DNA of 55,843 nucleotides from CAYVMN01 sp964452575 (GCA_964452575.1 CAYVMN010000002.1:1-55843); one strand, 5' to 3'; counted from the first letter of the stretch, positions 17,851 to 27,238 are shown. Notes: generated by a model not told the origin, from the sequence alone. A program made the numbers and translations.

Positions 17851-18495
17851 ATGCCCCCCAAAATAGGCAGCCCTCCGCAAAAAAGGGGCAAGAGGTATCA
17901 GTTTGAATTTTCTCGCACCTCCATGTTTTTCTGGGGTCTGGGCATGTTCCTCATTCTGGCCTGGATGTTTGTGCTTGGCATTCTGGTTGGCCGAGGCTTT
18001 TTCCCTAAAGGGATCGAGACCTTGACAGAACTGAAGTCGCAAATCGTCAGGTTGCAGAATATGGTCGGTCGAAAGGAATCCTCAGGGCTCGAAGAGATAA
18101 GGGGTCAGGAGAGGGAGCCAAAGTTTGCATTCTACGATGAACTTTCGGCCAAAAGGAAAGAGGCACCAATAAGGGATAAGAAAAAAACTCCGACCTCGGA
18201 GGCCAAGAAAAAACCCGTTGAAGTGCAGGGCAAGGAGACAACGGGATCGGAGACTGGGTGGGTATATGCCCTCCAGCTGGCCTCCCTTGAGACTGAAAGC
18301 AAGGCAGCCAGCATGATAGAGCGATTGACTAATCAGGGCTACCCGGCTTATTCATATAAGGCCCACGTAAAGGGCAAGACCTATTACCGGGTCAGGTGCG
18401 GTACATTTACGACCAGGAAAGAGGCCGACTATTATAGAAGCCTCTTGTCCAGAGAGGAAAGAATAGATAGTATTATAGTCAGGGTCCGTAAATGA
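17851..18495 (+). CDS. SPOR-domain membrane protein
   Basis: SPOR domains bind denuded peptidoglycan, often at division sites. Here a cytoplasmic basic N-terminus is followed by one membrane segment (about residues 27-50, MFFWGLGMFLILAWMFVLGI). A charged, lysine-rich linker follows, then a SPOR domain from about residue 135 to the end (WVYALQLASLETESKAASMI, YYRVRCGTFTTRKEADYY). The layout is that of many SPOR proteins in this group of bacteria. It lies 23 bases after argS and directly before the acetyltransferase gene. Confidence 0.9.
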   Translation: MPPKIGSPPQKRGKRYQFEFSRTSMFFWGLGMFLILAWMFVLGILVGRGFFPKGIETLTELKSQIVRLQNMVGRKESSGLEEIRGQEREPKFAFYDELSAKRKEAPIRDKKKTPTSEAKKKPVEVQGKETTGSETGWVYALQLASLETESKAASMIERLTNQGYPAYSYKAHVKGKTYYRVRCGTFTTRKEADYYRSLLSREERIDSIIVRVRK

Positions 18496-18507
18496 AGGAT
18501 GACTGCC

Positions 18508-18969
18508 ATGCCTATCAGAAAAGCGGTCACAGGAGATGTCAAGGCCATTCACAAGATCCTGAATCGTTATGCCGAAAAAGGGTTCTTGCTGCCTCGATCA
18601 CTGAGTGAACTATACGATCACCTACGGGACTTTTTCGTTTACGAGGCCGACGGTTTGTTGGATTGGATTCAAGGTGGGTGTGCCCTGGGTATATGCTGGG
18701 AGGACCTGGCTGAAATCAAGTCCCTGGCAGTGGCAGAGGCCTATCAGGGTAAGGGCCTGGGCTCCCAGCTGGTTGAGGCCTGCCTTGACGAGGCACGCCG
18801 TCTTGGTTTAAAGAGTGTCTTCACCCTCACCTATGTCCCTGACTTTTTCACAAGACTCGGATTTAGGGAGGTAGAAAAATCAGTGCTCCCTCACAAGATA
18901 TGGGCCGATTGCCTCAAATGCCCAAAGTTTCCGGATTGCGACGAAAAGGCCTTGATGATTGAGCTTTAG
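18508..18969 (+). CDS. argA: Short GNAT N-acetyltransferase, probable N-acetylglutamate synthase
   Basis: This is a single GNAT domain with acetyl-CoA loop V-A-x-x-Y-Q-G-K-G-L-G-S (near residue 75). The ELYDHLRDFFVYE segment and the C-terminal LPHKIWADC...CPKFPDCDE cysteine motif mark the short, stand-alone type of N-acetylglutamate synthase found in Desulfobacterota. That enzyme would start arginine synthesis. The ATG at 18508 is preferred over 18499, since GAAGG lies about ten bases before it. It follows the SPOR gene by 12 bases. The exact substrate is inferred from family resemblance. Confidence 0.75.
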   Translation: MPIRKAVTGDVKAIHKILNRYAEKGFLLPRSLSELYDHLRDFFVYEADGLLDWIQGGCALGICWEDLAEIKSLAVAEAYQGKGLGSQLVEACLDEARRLGLKSVFTLTYVPDFFTRLGFREVEKSVLPHKIWADCLKCPKFPDCDEKALMIEL

Positions 18970-19018
18970 GCCATAATGATCTAAAAGCCCGGCTTGGACG
19001 GGGTCAGGAGGAAAAAAG

Positions 19019-19402
19019 ATGTTTGGCGTAGGAATGCCAGAGTTGATTGTTATTCTGGTTATCGCTTTGATCGTCATCGGTCCGAGCAAACTGCCCGACC
19101 TGGCCAGGGCCCTTGGCAGAGGCATGGCAGAATTCAGGAAGGCCACTCAGGAAATCAAGGAAAGCCTGAATGTGGATGAGGAACTGAGGGAGGCGAAACA
19201 GGATCTGGTAGATTCCATCAGTGGACTGGATAAGCCCCTTGACCTGGAACCTGTCGCTTCTCCTGAAGAAAGGCCCCAAAGGTACGGAGACTACGACGAG
19301 ATGCTGGAGGACTACGAAAGGGTAAAAAGCGAGGCCCAAGAGGCGGGTGAGAAGCCGAGCCCGACCGAACAAACCAAGGAGAAGGTCAATCATGGTCAGT
19401 GA
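19019..19402 (+). CDS. tatA: Sec-independent translocase subunit TatA/TatB
   Basis: TatA/B proteins form the pore or receptor part of the twin-arginine export system for folded proteins. The protein starts with the classical MFGVGMPELIVILVIALIVI membrane helix, the GPSKLPDLARALG hinge and amphipathic helix, then a charged tail of about 75 residues. TatA and TatB cannot be separated safely here; the long tail and the MFG(x)GMPEL start fit either. AGGAGG stands before the ATG. The end overlaps tatC by 11 bases. Confidence 0.9.
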   Translation: MFGVGMPELIVILVIALIVIGPSKLPDLARALGRGMAEFRKATQEIKESLNVDEELREAKQDLVDSISGLDKPLDLEPVASPEERPQRYGDYDEMLEDYERVKSEAQEAGEKPSPTEQTKEKVNHGQ

Positions 19403-20150
19403 CGAAAAGCAGCCCTTTATGAGCCATCTTGAGGAGTTGCGCAAGAGGCTCATTGCCTGTGCCATCTCCGTGGGCGTCGCATTTGTCATTGCCTATATTT
19501 TCTCTGAACGCCTCTTTCAACTTCTGGTCCTACCACTCAAGCGGGTTATGCCAGAGGATGAGCAGCTCATCTTCACCAATCTGCCTGAGATGTTCATTGC
19601 CTATCTGAAGGTGGCCTTTATTGCAGGAATCCTGGTCGCGGCCCCTTTTATCTTTTACCAGATCTGGCTCTTCGTGGCCCCAGGCCTCTACCAGAAAGAA
19701 AAGGGATATCTGATCCCTTTTGTCGTATTTTCAACGATCCTCTTTGTGGGAGGGGCCCTCTTTGGCTACTTTGTGGTATTCCCCTTCGGTTTCAAGTTCT
19801 TTATGGGGTTTTCCAATGAATATGTAAAGGCCCTCCCCTCGGTCAAGCAGTACCTTTCTTTCTCAACAAAGCTGCTATTTGCCTTTGGAATGGTCTTTGA
19901 ACTCCCGGTCGTCATCTTCTTCTTGGCAAAGATGGGGATTGTGACCCCCGCATACCTGAGGAAAAAACGCAAGTACGCTATACTTCTGGCATTTGTCTTT
20001 GGGGCCATCCTGACCCCCCCCGACGTGATGACACAGTTGATGATGGCAGTCCCTCTGGTATTGCTGTATGAAATCGGAATCGTGGTTGCCAGACTTGCCC
20101 GGAAGAAAAAAGACGAGGATAAGGAGGGTGAATCTCAGAAGTCCCCTTAA
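19392..20150 (+). CDS. tatC: Sec-independent translocase subunit TatC
   Basis: TatC is the membrane receptor that recognises the twin-arginine signal. The 252 residues hold six membrane segments and the signature MSHLEELRKRLI near the N-terminus. P-loop segment LFVAPGLYQKEKGYL and FGMVFELPVVIFFL are typical. The open frame extends 45 bases further upstream, but ATG 19392 is chosen because AAGGAG lies in front of it and the upstream part is not family-like. Its TAA is immediately followed by the stop codon of the gene on the other strand. Confidence 0.96.
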   Translation: MVSDEKQPFMSHLEELRKRLIACAISVGVAFVIAYIFSERLFQLLVLPLKRVMPEDEQLIFTNLPEMFIAYLKVAFIAGILVAAPFIFYQIWLFVAPGLYQKEKGYLIPFVVFSTILFVGGALFGYFVVFPFGFKFFMGFSNEYVKALPSVKQYLSFSTKLLFAFGMVFELPVVIFFLAKMGIVTPAYLRKKRKYAILLAFVFGAILTPPDVMTQLMMAVPLVLLYEIGIVVARLARKKKDEDKEGESQKSP

Positions 20151-22112
20151 TTAATGATAGGGGATCATTCGATTGCCGGCGATGGTAAGTATTATGGGCT
20201 TCTTCAAGACTTCTCCTTGGGGATCGAATGATGTTCGGCCCGTTACACCCGGAAAATCGGCCCCTTTGATTAATGCCTCCTGGAGATCCTTTCTTGTTCG
20301 GACACCTGCCTCTGACATGACCTCTTTCAGAAGCCTGATCGTATCGTACCCGGTGGCTGCCAGAAGCCCAGGGTCTGAACCAAAGTTCAACCGATATTGT
20401 TCGAAAAATGCATTAACACCAGGCTCTGGGGAAGTTTCGACAAACCCAGAGGAAAAAATTGCGCCTTGGACATAGTCCCCGGCCATCTCCATTAGCTTAG
20501 GCGATTGCCAGAGGCTTGTCCCCACAAGTGTGACATCCAAGACATCATGATAGGCCAACTGGGGGGCTATCATGGCCACCCTTTCAAAATTATCCGGTAT
20601 AAAGACCGCATCAAAATCTACAATCGGCTCTGGTTCCTTCGGGTATAACTCACTTTCTTCCGCCTCTGGGGTCCTCTCCTCTTCAAGCCTCTTAACCAGG
20701 GATGGGGGCCTCGGATAGTAAAGGCCCGTCATTTTCCTTATCTGATCGGCAAAATCTGTATCAGCAGGATCATACGACTCCACTGCCGTTACCCTCCCGC
20801 CCACGGTCTCTAACCCATCCCAAAAGAGATTCATAAGATAGCTGCCGTAATTGCTGTTTGGGTACAATATAGCAAATCGCTTGATTCCCATCTCGTATAC
20901 CGCGACATCAATGAGCCTCTCCACCTCCTGTGAAGGGGTAAGGAAATTGCGGAATACCATGTTCCCTTCACTAACAATCCCCTCCTTCTGGGTAAGTGCT
21001 ATTGTGGGGACGCCTGATGCCTGTGCCGCTTTGGCAACAGCTAAGGCAGTCCTGCTGGAAAGTGGACCGATAATGGCCATCACCTTTTCCTGCTTGACCA
21101 GCTCTTTCAGCCCTGCCAGGGCCTCGTCTGGCTTGCCCTTGGTGTCCTTTATCACCAACTCCTTGATTGGGCCATCCCATGTGTTGCCACCGATTCCCAT
21201 CCCCAGTTGGATTCCATTTAGTACCTCCTCACCATAGACGGCAAAAGGCCCGCTCAAAGGCAAGAGGCAACCTATTACACCTCTTCTGACAGACATCTCG
21301 GCCTGGATCCGCTCTAGCATCTGTTGACTCAGTGAAACCCATGATTGATCCCCAGTAGATCTCTCGAGAGACGTGGCTTCTCTTCGTGCCCCTTCCAGAT
21401 CACCCCTCTCCAGATAGATGCTGGCCAACCTGTAGCGGATCTCCGGTCCAAAATCGGTCCCTGCTGCATATCGCACCAGTTCTTCAAGCTCTGCCTCACC
21501 CCTGCTGGCACTTGCCGCCCTCCGCATCTTTTGGTTCAGATCTGCCTGTCTCTGAGGATCATCCGGCCCCTCTCCCTTGGCCTTGAGCCACCATTTAAAG
21601 GCCTTGGGCATATCCCCCAATGACCAATAGTTATCCCCCAGGATCAACAATATGTCCCCCTTGGAGAAATGATGGGGGTATCTCCGCAGCCATTCCATAG
21701 CCTCGTCTATCGAACGATGGTAGTCGCCCAGATTAAAGTAGGTCTTTGCTATCTGATACTCCACCTTGGGCAACTTACTATAATCGGGGAATTCCTCAGA
21801 AATCCTCTTCAAGAGGCTCAAACCCCTATCGTATTGCCCCCTCTCGAGATAGATCTCGGCCATCCGTTCAAATACAAACGGCACCTTCTTGCTTCTCGGT
21901 TCCTGCTCAGTATAGGCGAGATAGGCCTTTAAGGCCTCTTCAAACTCCCCCAGTTCCCTGTGGTTCTCTGCCTGGGCAAAAAGGTCGGGCCGGACCTCCT
22001 CCTTTACCTCCAACTTGGGCGGGGCCTTTGGCTGGCAGCCGGCCAAAAAAAAGGCTACCCCCACCACCATTGCGGGGATAGCCCCATGGAAAAGGGGAAA
22101 TCTAGAGATCAC
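20151..22112 (-). CDS. Lipoprotein with TPRs and periplasmic binding domain (LpoA-like)
   Basis: The N-terminus is a lipoprotein signal with lipobox LAGC (cysteine 26), so the protein is probably anchored in the outer membrane. Residues 45-265 are TPR-like (YLERGQYDRGLSLLKRI). Residues 280-650 form a type I periplasmic binding fold (GVIGCLLPLSGPFAVYGEEV, IIGPLSSRTALAVAKAAQ). This TPR-plus-binding-domain order is that of LpoA, an activator of penicillin-binding proteins, but branched-chain amino-acid binding proteins share the second domain. The GTG start overlaps the dnaK stop (GTGA), so it is probably translated from the dnaK message. Confidence 0.85.
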   Translation of the reverse strand: MISRFPLFHGAIPAMVVGVAFFLAGCQPKAPPKLEVKEEVRPDLFAQAENHRELGEFEEALKAYLAYTEQEPRSKKVPFVFERMAEIYLERGQYDRGLSLLKRISEEFPDYSKLPKVEYQIAKTYFNLGDYHRSIDEAMEWLRRYPHHFSKGDILLILGDNYWSLGDMPKAFKWWLKAKGEGPDDPQRQADLNQKMRRAASASRGEAELEELVRYAAGTDFGPEIRYRLASIYLERGDLEGARREATSLERSTGDQSWVSLSQQMLERIQAEMSVRRGVIGCLLPLSGPFAVYGEEVLNGIQLGMGIGGNTWDGPIKELVIKDTKGKPDEALAGLKELVKQEKVMAIIGPLSSRTALAVAKAAQASGVPTIALTQKEGIVSEGNMVFRNFLTPSQEVERLIDVAVYEMGIKRFAILYPNSNYGSYLMNLFWDGLETVGGRVTAVESYDPADTDFADQIRKMTGLYYPRPPSLVKRLEEERTPEAEESELYPKEPEPIVDFDAVFIPDNFERVAMIAPQLAYHDVLDVTLVGTSLWQSPKLMEMAGDYVQGAIFSSGFVETSPEPGVNAFFEQYRLNFGSDPGLLAATGYDTIRLLKEVMSEAGVRTRKDLQEALIKGADFPGVTGRTSFDPQGEVLKKPIILTIAGNRMIPYH

Positions 22113-24019
22113 TTCTTGACTTCCTCGAAATCTGCATCAACAACCTCTTCGTCCCGGGAGGGCTCACCCGAAGATCCGGCACCTGAAGCACCCCCTGCAT
22201 AAGCCTCCTGCTGGCTGGCCCGAGCGTACATCGCCTCTGCCAGTTTGTGCGAGGCCTGGGTCAATTCTTCTGTGAGACGCTTGATCTCGGCTGCATCATC
22301 CCCTTCCATGGCCCTCTTGAGGTTCTCAATAGCCCGGTCGATATCCCCCTTTGTAGATCCATCCAGCTTGTCCCCCACCTCCTTAACGGACTTCTCGGTG
22401 GAATAGATAAGGGAGTCCGCCATATTCCTGGCGTCTACCAGTTCCTTCTTTTTCCTGTCCTCTTCAGCGTGTAGCTCGGCATCTTTTACCAGCCTCTTTA
22501 TCTCCTCCTCGCTCAGGCCGCTTGAGGCAGTGATCTTGATAGACTGCTCCTTTCCTGTCCCCATGTCCTTTGCAGAGACATTCACAATCCCGTTAGCATC
22601 AATATCAAAGGTCACCTCTATCTGAGGTATGCCCCTTGGCGCAGGGGGTATACCCACCAGCTGGAAGCGTCCGAGGGTCTTATTATTGGCGGCCATCTCA
22701 CGTTCGCCCTGAAGCACATGAATCTCTACTGCGGGCTGGTTGTCCGCGGCTGTCGAGAAGATCTGGCTTTTCTTTGTGGGGATAGTGGTATTTTTTTCGA
22801 TCAACTTTGTAAATACACCGCCGAGGGTTTCTATACCTAGAGAAAGAGGGGTCACATCCAGAAGAAGGACATCCTTGACCTCGCCCTTCAAGACACCGGC
22901 CTGAATTGCCGCACCTACGGCAACAACCTCATCGGGATTTACACCCTTGCTGGGTTCCTTGCCGAAGATCTCTTTTACCTTTGCCTGGACCTTGGGCATC
23001 CTGGTCATACCGCCCACCAGGATCACCTCATCAATTTCACTGGTCTTGACCCCTGCATCTTTAATGGCCGTCCTGCACGGTCCTTCCACCTTTTGGATCA
23101 GGTCGTCCACTAAGGCCTCCAGTTTCGCCCGGGAAAGCTTTATATTGAGGTGTTTGGGACCGCTCGCATCAGCCGTAATGAATGGCAAATTGACGTCAGT
23201 CTCCATAGAACCCGAAAGCTCCATCTTGGCCTTTTCTGCCCCTTCCTTCAGCCTTTGAAGGGCCATCTTGTCGTTTCGCAGATCAATCCCCTGATCCTTT
23301 CTGAATTCATTCGCAAGATAATCCACTACCCGAAGATCAAAATCCTCTCCGCCCAGGTGCGTGTCCCCGTTGGTCGATTTGACCTCAAACACACCTTCGC
23401 CAATCTCCAGTATGGATATGTCAAAGGTGCCCCCGCCAAGGTCAAAGACTGCAATCTTTCTATCTCCCTTTTTATCCATACCGTAGGCCAGGGATGCCGC
23501 CGTGGGCTCATTAATGATCCTTTCCACCTTAAGCCCTGCAATCCGTCCTGCATCCTTAGTGGCCTGCCTCTGACTGTCATTGAAGTAGGCAGGGACCGTG
23601 ATTACGGCCTCTGTAACCTTTTCTCCAAGATAGTCCTCCGCGGTCTCTTTCATTTTCTGCAGGATCATTGCAGATATCTGAGCAGGGCTGTAATCTTTAC
23701 CTTTGATCCTGACATTGGCATCTCCGTTTGATGCCTTCCCAATCTTATACGGGAGCACCTTTACATCCCTTTGTACCTCCGAGGAATCATATTTCCGTCC
23801 TATAAGTCTCTTAACCGCAAAAACCGTATTCTCGGGATTCGTCACGGCCTGTCGTTTGGCGATCTGTCCAACCAATCTCTCGTTGTTATCGGTAAAGGCC
23901 ACCATTGAAGGTGTGGTCCTGCTTCCCTCTGCATTGGCAATCACCACAGGGTCGCCACCCTCCATCACGGCTACGCATGAATTGGTTGTCCCGAGATCGA
24001 TTCCTATTGTCTTTCCCAT
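22109..24019 (-). CDS. dnaK: Chaperone DnaK (Hsp70)
   Basis: DnaK folds and protects proteins in an ATP-driven cycle with GrpE and DnaJ. The nucleotide domain starts with GIDLGTTNSCVAVMEGG and contains AVFDLGGGTFDIS; LLLDVTPLSLGIETLGG marks the linker region and substrate domain. The C-terminus has the acidic tail EEVVDADFEEV typical of Gram-negative DnaK. At 636 residues it is complete. It lies 113 bases after grpE on the same strand. No dnaJ is present within the window. Confidence 0.98.
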   Translation of the reverse strand: MGKTIGIDLGTTNSCVAVMEGGDPVVIANAEGSRTTPSMVAFTDNNERLVGQIAKRQAVTNPENTVFAVKRLIGRKYDSSEVQRDVKVLPYKIGKASNGDANVRIKGKDYSPAQISAMILQKMKETAEDYLGEKVTEAVITVPAYFNDSQRQATKDAGRIAGLKVERIINEPTAASLAYGMDKKGDRKIAVFDLGGGTFDISILEIGEGVFEVKSTNGDTHLGGEDFDLRVVDYLANEFRKDQGIDLRNDKMALQRLKEGAEKAKMELSGSMETDVNLPFITADASGPKHLNIKLSRAKLEALVDDLIQKVEGPCRTAIKDAGVKTSEIDEVILVGGMTRMPKVQAKVKEIFGKEPSKGVNPDEVVAVGAAIQAGVLKGEVKDVLLLDVTPLSLGIETLGGVFTKLIEKNTTIPTKKSQIFSTAADNQPAVEIHVLQGEREMAANNKTLGRFQLVGIPPAPRGIPQIEVTFDIDANGIVNVSAKDMGTGKEQSIKITASSGLSEEEIKRLVKDAELHAEEDRKKKELVDARNMADSLIYSTEKSVKEVGDKLDGSTKGDIDRAIENLKRAMEGDDAAEIKRLTEELTQASHKLAEAMYARASQQEAYAGGASGAGSSGEPSRDEEVVDADFEEVKK

Positions 24020-24132
24020 CTCTTCGCCTCCTTAACACTGCCTCTCTAGACCGCTAAGGCACAGGGAACATGACTTGATTTATTTTTCCATTCCTCCCTG
24101 GTCTTACACGATCAGGATATATCTGATTAAGG

Positions 24133-24753
24133 CTAAGCCTTGTTCTTGCTAATAATCACCATCGAAGGGCGTATTAGCCTCTCATTCAAGAGATAACCCT
24201 TTTGAAGCTCTTGGATGACCGTGCCCGGCTTCACAGAACTCTCTTCTTGCTCGGATACTGCCTCGTGGAAATTTGGATCAAAGGGCTCTCCCACTGACTT
24301 CACTTCTTCCAAACCTGCCTTCTCAAGGGTGTCCATCAACCCCTTAAGCGTCAACTCCACCCCTTCCTTCAGGGAATCAAAGGAATTCCCGGCCTCGCAG
24401 TGGGCTATGGCCTTTTCAAGATTATCAGCAACAGGCAGCAATTGCTTTATCAGGGACTCATTTGAGAATTTCGCCAGCTCGGTCTTTTCCTTTTGGACCC
24501 TCTTTCTTACATTTTCAATCTCTGCCTGAGAACGGAGGTAAAGGTCAAAATTCTTTTCTGCCACCTGCTGGACTTCCTTGACCTTTTCAATCAATTCCGC
24601 CTTGGCCATCTTCTCAAGGGGAATTTCACGAGATTCACGAGGTTCTGTCTCAACCTCCGGTTCTGCCTGTCCTTTTGTGTCCTCTATATCTACCTCTTTG
24701 TCTTTGACCTCTTTTTCCTTTTCTCCCTCTTTTATGCCTATTAGCTGAACCAC
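24133..24753 (-). CDS. grpE: Nucleotide exchange factor GrpE
   Basis: GrpE releases ADP from DnaK. A charged, disordered N-terminus is followed by a long coiled-coil (about residues 50-110, VAEKNFDLYLRSQAEIENVR) and the beta domain (VGEPFDPNFHEAVSEQ, VIQELQKGYLLNERLIRPSMV). A GTG at 24753 is chosen as start because AAGGAG lies six bases before it; the frame is open further to 24795. A candidate promoter is just upstream and no CIRCE operator was found. Confidence 0.95.
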   Translation of the reverse strand: MVQLIGIKEGEKEKEVKDKEVDIEDTKGQAEPEVETEPRESREIPLEKMAKAELIEKVKEVQQVAEKNFDLYLRSQAEIENVRKRVQKEKTELAKFSNESLIKQLLPVADNLEKAIAHCEAGNSFDSLKEGVELTLKGLMDTLEKAGLEEVKSVGEPFDPNFHEAVSEQEESSVKPGTVIQELQKGYLLNERLIRPSMVIISKNKA

Positions 24754-24807
24754 GCTCCACTCCTTACAAACAGCATCATCCTCTTCGGATCGCAAAAACC
24801 ATGCGAA

Positions 24808-24836
24808 ACGTTAAGCATCAAAAAAAGCTTTGTCAA
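24808..24836 (-). promoter_or_regulatory. Candidate sigma-70 promoter of grpE-dnaK
   Basis: TTGACA (24836-24831, minus strand), 17 bases and TAACGT (24813-24808) lie about 55 bases before the grpE start. The -35 box is perfect, the -10 box moderate. Neither a CIRCE inverted repeat (TTAGCACTC-N9-GAGTGCTAA) nor a clear sigma-32 promoter is visible. Confidence 0.45.
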
Positions 24837-24870
24837 GAGAGCAGTTAGGCACTATTTGGAACTTTCTCTC

Positions 24871-25770
24871 TTATCCCTCTAGCCCCTTTCCCGTAAGCCT
24901 CTCCAAGGCCTCCAGGTACTTTTTTCTTGTCTTCTCTATGATATCGATCGGGAGTCTTGGGGGAGGGGGCCTTTTCGGCCAGTTTATCCTTATCAGATAA
25001 TCCCTCAAGAACTGCTTATCAAAACTCTTTTGCGGTCCCCCGGGGGCATAGTCATCCATTGGCCAGAATCTTGAGGAATCTGGTGTCAGCGCCTCATCTA
25101 TCAGGATCAACCTGTCGTCCTTCATACCAAACTCAAATTTGGTATCTGCCACAATGATGCCTTTCCCAGCGGCAAAATCCCTTCCAAATTCATATAATTG
25201 GAGGCTAATCTCCCTAACTTTCTCCGTCAGCTCCCTTCCCAAGATACTCTCTGCCGTTTCAAAAGAGATATTCTCATCGTGCATGCCATCTGCCGCCTTG
25301 GTAGATGGCGTAAAAACAGCCTCGGGCAACCTATCAGACTCGAGCATGCCCTCTGGAAGCGGTATCTTACAGATACTTCCGTTTTGAAGGTATTCTTGCC
25401 AACCGGAGCCCGAAAGATATCCCCGGACAATACACTCTACTGGCAAGGGTCTTGCCTTCTTGACGAGCATACTTCGACCTTCAAGCTCTTTGGCATATGG
25501 GCGGCAGACCTCTGAGTATTCATACGGATCGCTACTAACCAAATGATTCTCAACGATCGGTTCAAGTTTTGAAAACCAAAAAAGCGATATCCCTGTAAGG
25601 ATCTTCCCTTTATCAGGGATCGGGTCCTCCATGACCACATCAAATGCCGACATACGATCGCTTGCAACAATCAGCAACTCATCACCGATCTCATAGACAT
25701 CTCTGACTTTGCCGCGCTTAAATAGCTTGAGCCCTTCAAGGTTACTCTCTTTCAAAACCCCTGAACCCAT
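24871..25770 (-). CDS. purC: Phosphoribosylaminoimidazole-succinocarboxamide synthase
   Basis: PurC joins CAIR and aspartate with ATP to SAICAR in purine synthesis. Conserved parts are KRGKVRDVYEIGDELLIVASDRMSAFD near the start (split here at residue 20 of the motif: SDRMSAFD follows), VECIVRGYLSGSGW near 110 and LIDEALTPDSSRFW near 215. The ATG at 25770 is preferred, with purine-rich GGAAAAGGGAAG before it; the frame runs up to 25815 and would then overlap the upstream gene. Length about 299 residues is normal for the bacterial type. Confidence 0.95.
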   Translation of the reverse strand: MGSGVLKESNLEGLKLFKRGKVRDVYEIGDELLIVASDRMSAFDVVMEDPIPDKGKILTGISLFWFSKLEPIVENHLVSSDPYEYSEVCRPYAKELEGRSMLVKKARPLPVECIVRGYLSGSGWQEYLQNGSICKIPLPEGMLESDRLPEAVFTPSTKAADGMHDENISFETAESILGRELTEKVREISLQLYEFGRDFAAGKGIIVADTKFEFGMKDDRLILIDEALTPDSSRFWPMDDYAPGGPQKSFDKQFLRDYLIRINWPKRPPPPRLPIDIIEKTRKKYLEALERLTGKGLEG

Positions 25771-25792
25771 CTTCCCTTTTCCTATCGACTTC

Positions 25793-27238
25793 TCATCTTT
25801 TCGAATCATCTGCACTTCGACCTCCCCCTTGCCTCGCCTTCTCTCTATCCATCAGCCTTTTTAGGTACTCCCTGTAGTGTCCCAGCACACTGTTTCGAAA
25901 TGCCACGGTCTCGGCGTAGGGCGGAATGCCATTATATTGCTTGACACGATGTGGTCCAGCATTATAAGAGGCTAGGGCAAGGCTTATGTCTCCCTTCTGA
26001 ATCTGCATCATCTCGGAGAAATATCTATAGCCATGCTCGATAGCCTTGGAAGGGTCAAGTCGATCATCACTCCCTTTGTCAAGTAGCTCTCTTTTGTAGC
26101 GAGAAAACAGCTGGGCACGCTCCTTCCCGCAATCAATAGCCTTCAGCATATATTTCCTTGCAAGCGCAGCAAATTTCAACCTGGTCTCTTCAGTAATCTG
26201 GGAAATAAGGGCTATTGCCTTTTGCCTCAGCTTCCGCTCGCGTGCCAGGAGTGATACAGCCTCCCCAAAATAGGATGGTTCAAAAATATTCCTCATTCCC
26301 AGGGCCTTTGCGGTCTTTGGCATGATCTGGGTCAGACCGGCAGCCCCCACATAAGATACTGCATTGGGAGAGAAATTAGACTCCCTTTTGATCAATGCCA
26401 AAAAGAGAAGAGGGTCAACACGATATGGGTCTTTCTTGTGCTTTTCAGCTGCTGACTCGACAAATGACGTATAACGTACACCAGATCCTTCAACAATATC
26501 CTCCAATCCAGACGCTGGGTTCGGTCCCCTCTTTCGCCCATGTTCGTCAAGGTCGAACCGTCTGAGCACCTCCAGAGAGGCCTTCGTTATAAAATCCGAA
26601 AAGACATAGTTGACAAATTCCACATTTTCTGGGGTAAGTGGAGTGGCCTTCTGATTTAGCCCCTGACATCGATTATGGAAGAGGCCGAGGGCATCTCTTA
26701 GATTATAGAATGTGTCTTGGAGACACTCTCCCAGCAGCTTTTCCGTCAGTTTGGAACACACATCTTTGTCCAGTCTTCCATCTAACTTAGGATCCAGTCT
26801 GGATCTGTACGCCTTCATGTGTCTCTGTGCCGAGCGAAGCGCCTCGTTGGAGATGAGGGCCATGTCCCCTGCCACCTTCTCATGTTGTCCCTTGAATTCC
26901 TGACTTTCCTGGCTGGAGATGGCGTCAAGCGCCAGTTCACGATACCTGTCGGCCTTCGTGAAAAGCTCTTTGGCCTTGAGATAGTCCGGATCTACTGGCA
27001 CGCTGAGCCCAAAGGAGCGGGCGACCTCAGGCCTCATCCTCAAGATCCCCTCCTCCCCCCTGTAAGAGCCATCTGACAGGCTTCTATTATGCTTCTCGCT
27101 GTTATAAGCTATAATGCCTTTTTCTAATAACAGGAAATCACCGAAGGCGACAGAAGGAAAGACGACGTGAGACATGGCGAGAAATATTGTGGCAGACAAA
27201 CACGACAAGGTCTTTAATAATTTTTTCCGGAAATGCAT
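25793..27238 (-). CDS. Secreted lytic transglycosylase (SLT domain)
   Basis: Lytic transglycosylases cut peptidoglycan between MurNAc and GlcNAc. A signal peptide covers residues 1-32 or so. The N-terminal 250 residues are helical and unassigned. The SLT domain follows: catalytic glutamate in ALIKRESNFSPNAVS, then VGAAGLTQIMPKTAKALGM, and ALASYNAGPHRVKQYNG with ETVAFRNSVLGHY near the C-terminus. An insertion of about 70 residues lies between the AGLTQIMP and ASYNAG parts. ATG 27238 is chosen over an upstream TTG. purC follows at once. Confidence 0.9.
   Translation of the reverse strand: MHFRKKLLKTLSCLSATIFLAMSHVVFPSVAFGDFLLLEKGIIAYNSEKHNRSLSDGSYRGEEGILRMRPEVARSFGLSVPVDPDYLKAKELFTKADRYRELALDAISSQESQEFKGQHEKVAGDMALISNEALRSAQRHMKAYRSRLDPKLDGRLDKDVCSKLTEKLLGECLQDTFYNLRDALGLFHNRCQGLNQKATPLTPENVEFVNYVFSDFITKASLEVLRRFDLDEHGRKRGPNPASGLEDIVEGSGVRYTSFVESAAEKHKKDPYRVDPLLFLALIKRESNFSPNAVSYVGAAGLTQIMPKTAKALGMRNIFEPSYFGEAVSLLARERKLRQKAIALISQITEETRLKFAALARKYMLKAIDCGKERAQLFSRYKRELLDKGSDDRLDPSKAIEHGYRYFSEMMQIQKGDISLALASYNAGPHRVKQYNGIPPYAETVAFRNSVLGHYREYLKRLMDREKARQGGGRSADDSKR

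Noticed and set aside
18187..18201. Hairpin CTCCG-ACCT-CGGAG with an adjacent A run, terminator-like on the minus strand
   Set aside because: It lies inside the SPOR gene of the plus strand, the stem is only five pairs, and no minus-strand gene ends here.
23150..23731. Plus-strand frame of 193 codons inside dnaK
   Set aside because: dnaK is certain on the minus strand; long antisense frames are common over such genes.
24037..24132. dnaJ or a small gene between grpE and dnaK
   Set aside because: The gap is only 113 bases and has no open frame with a binding site.
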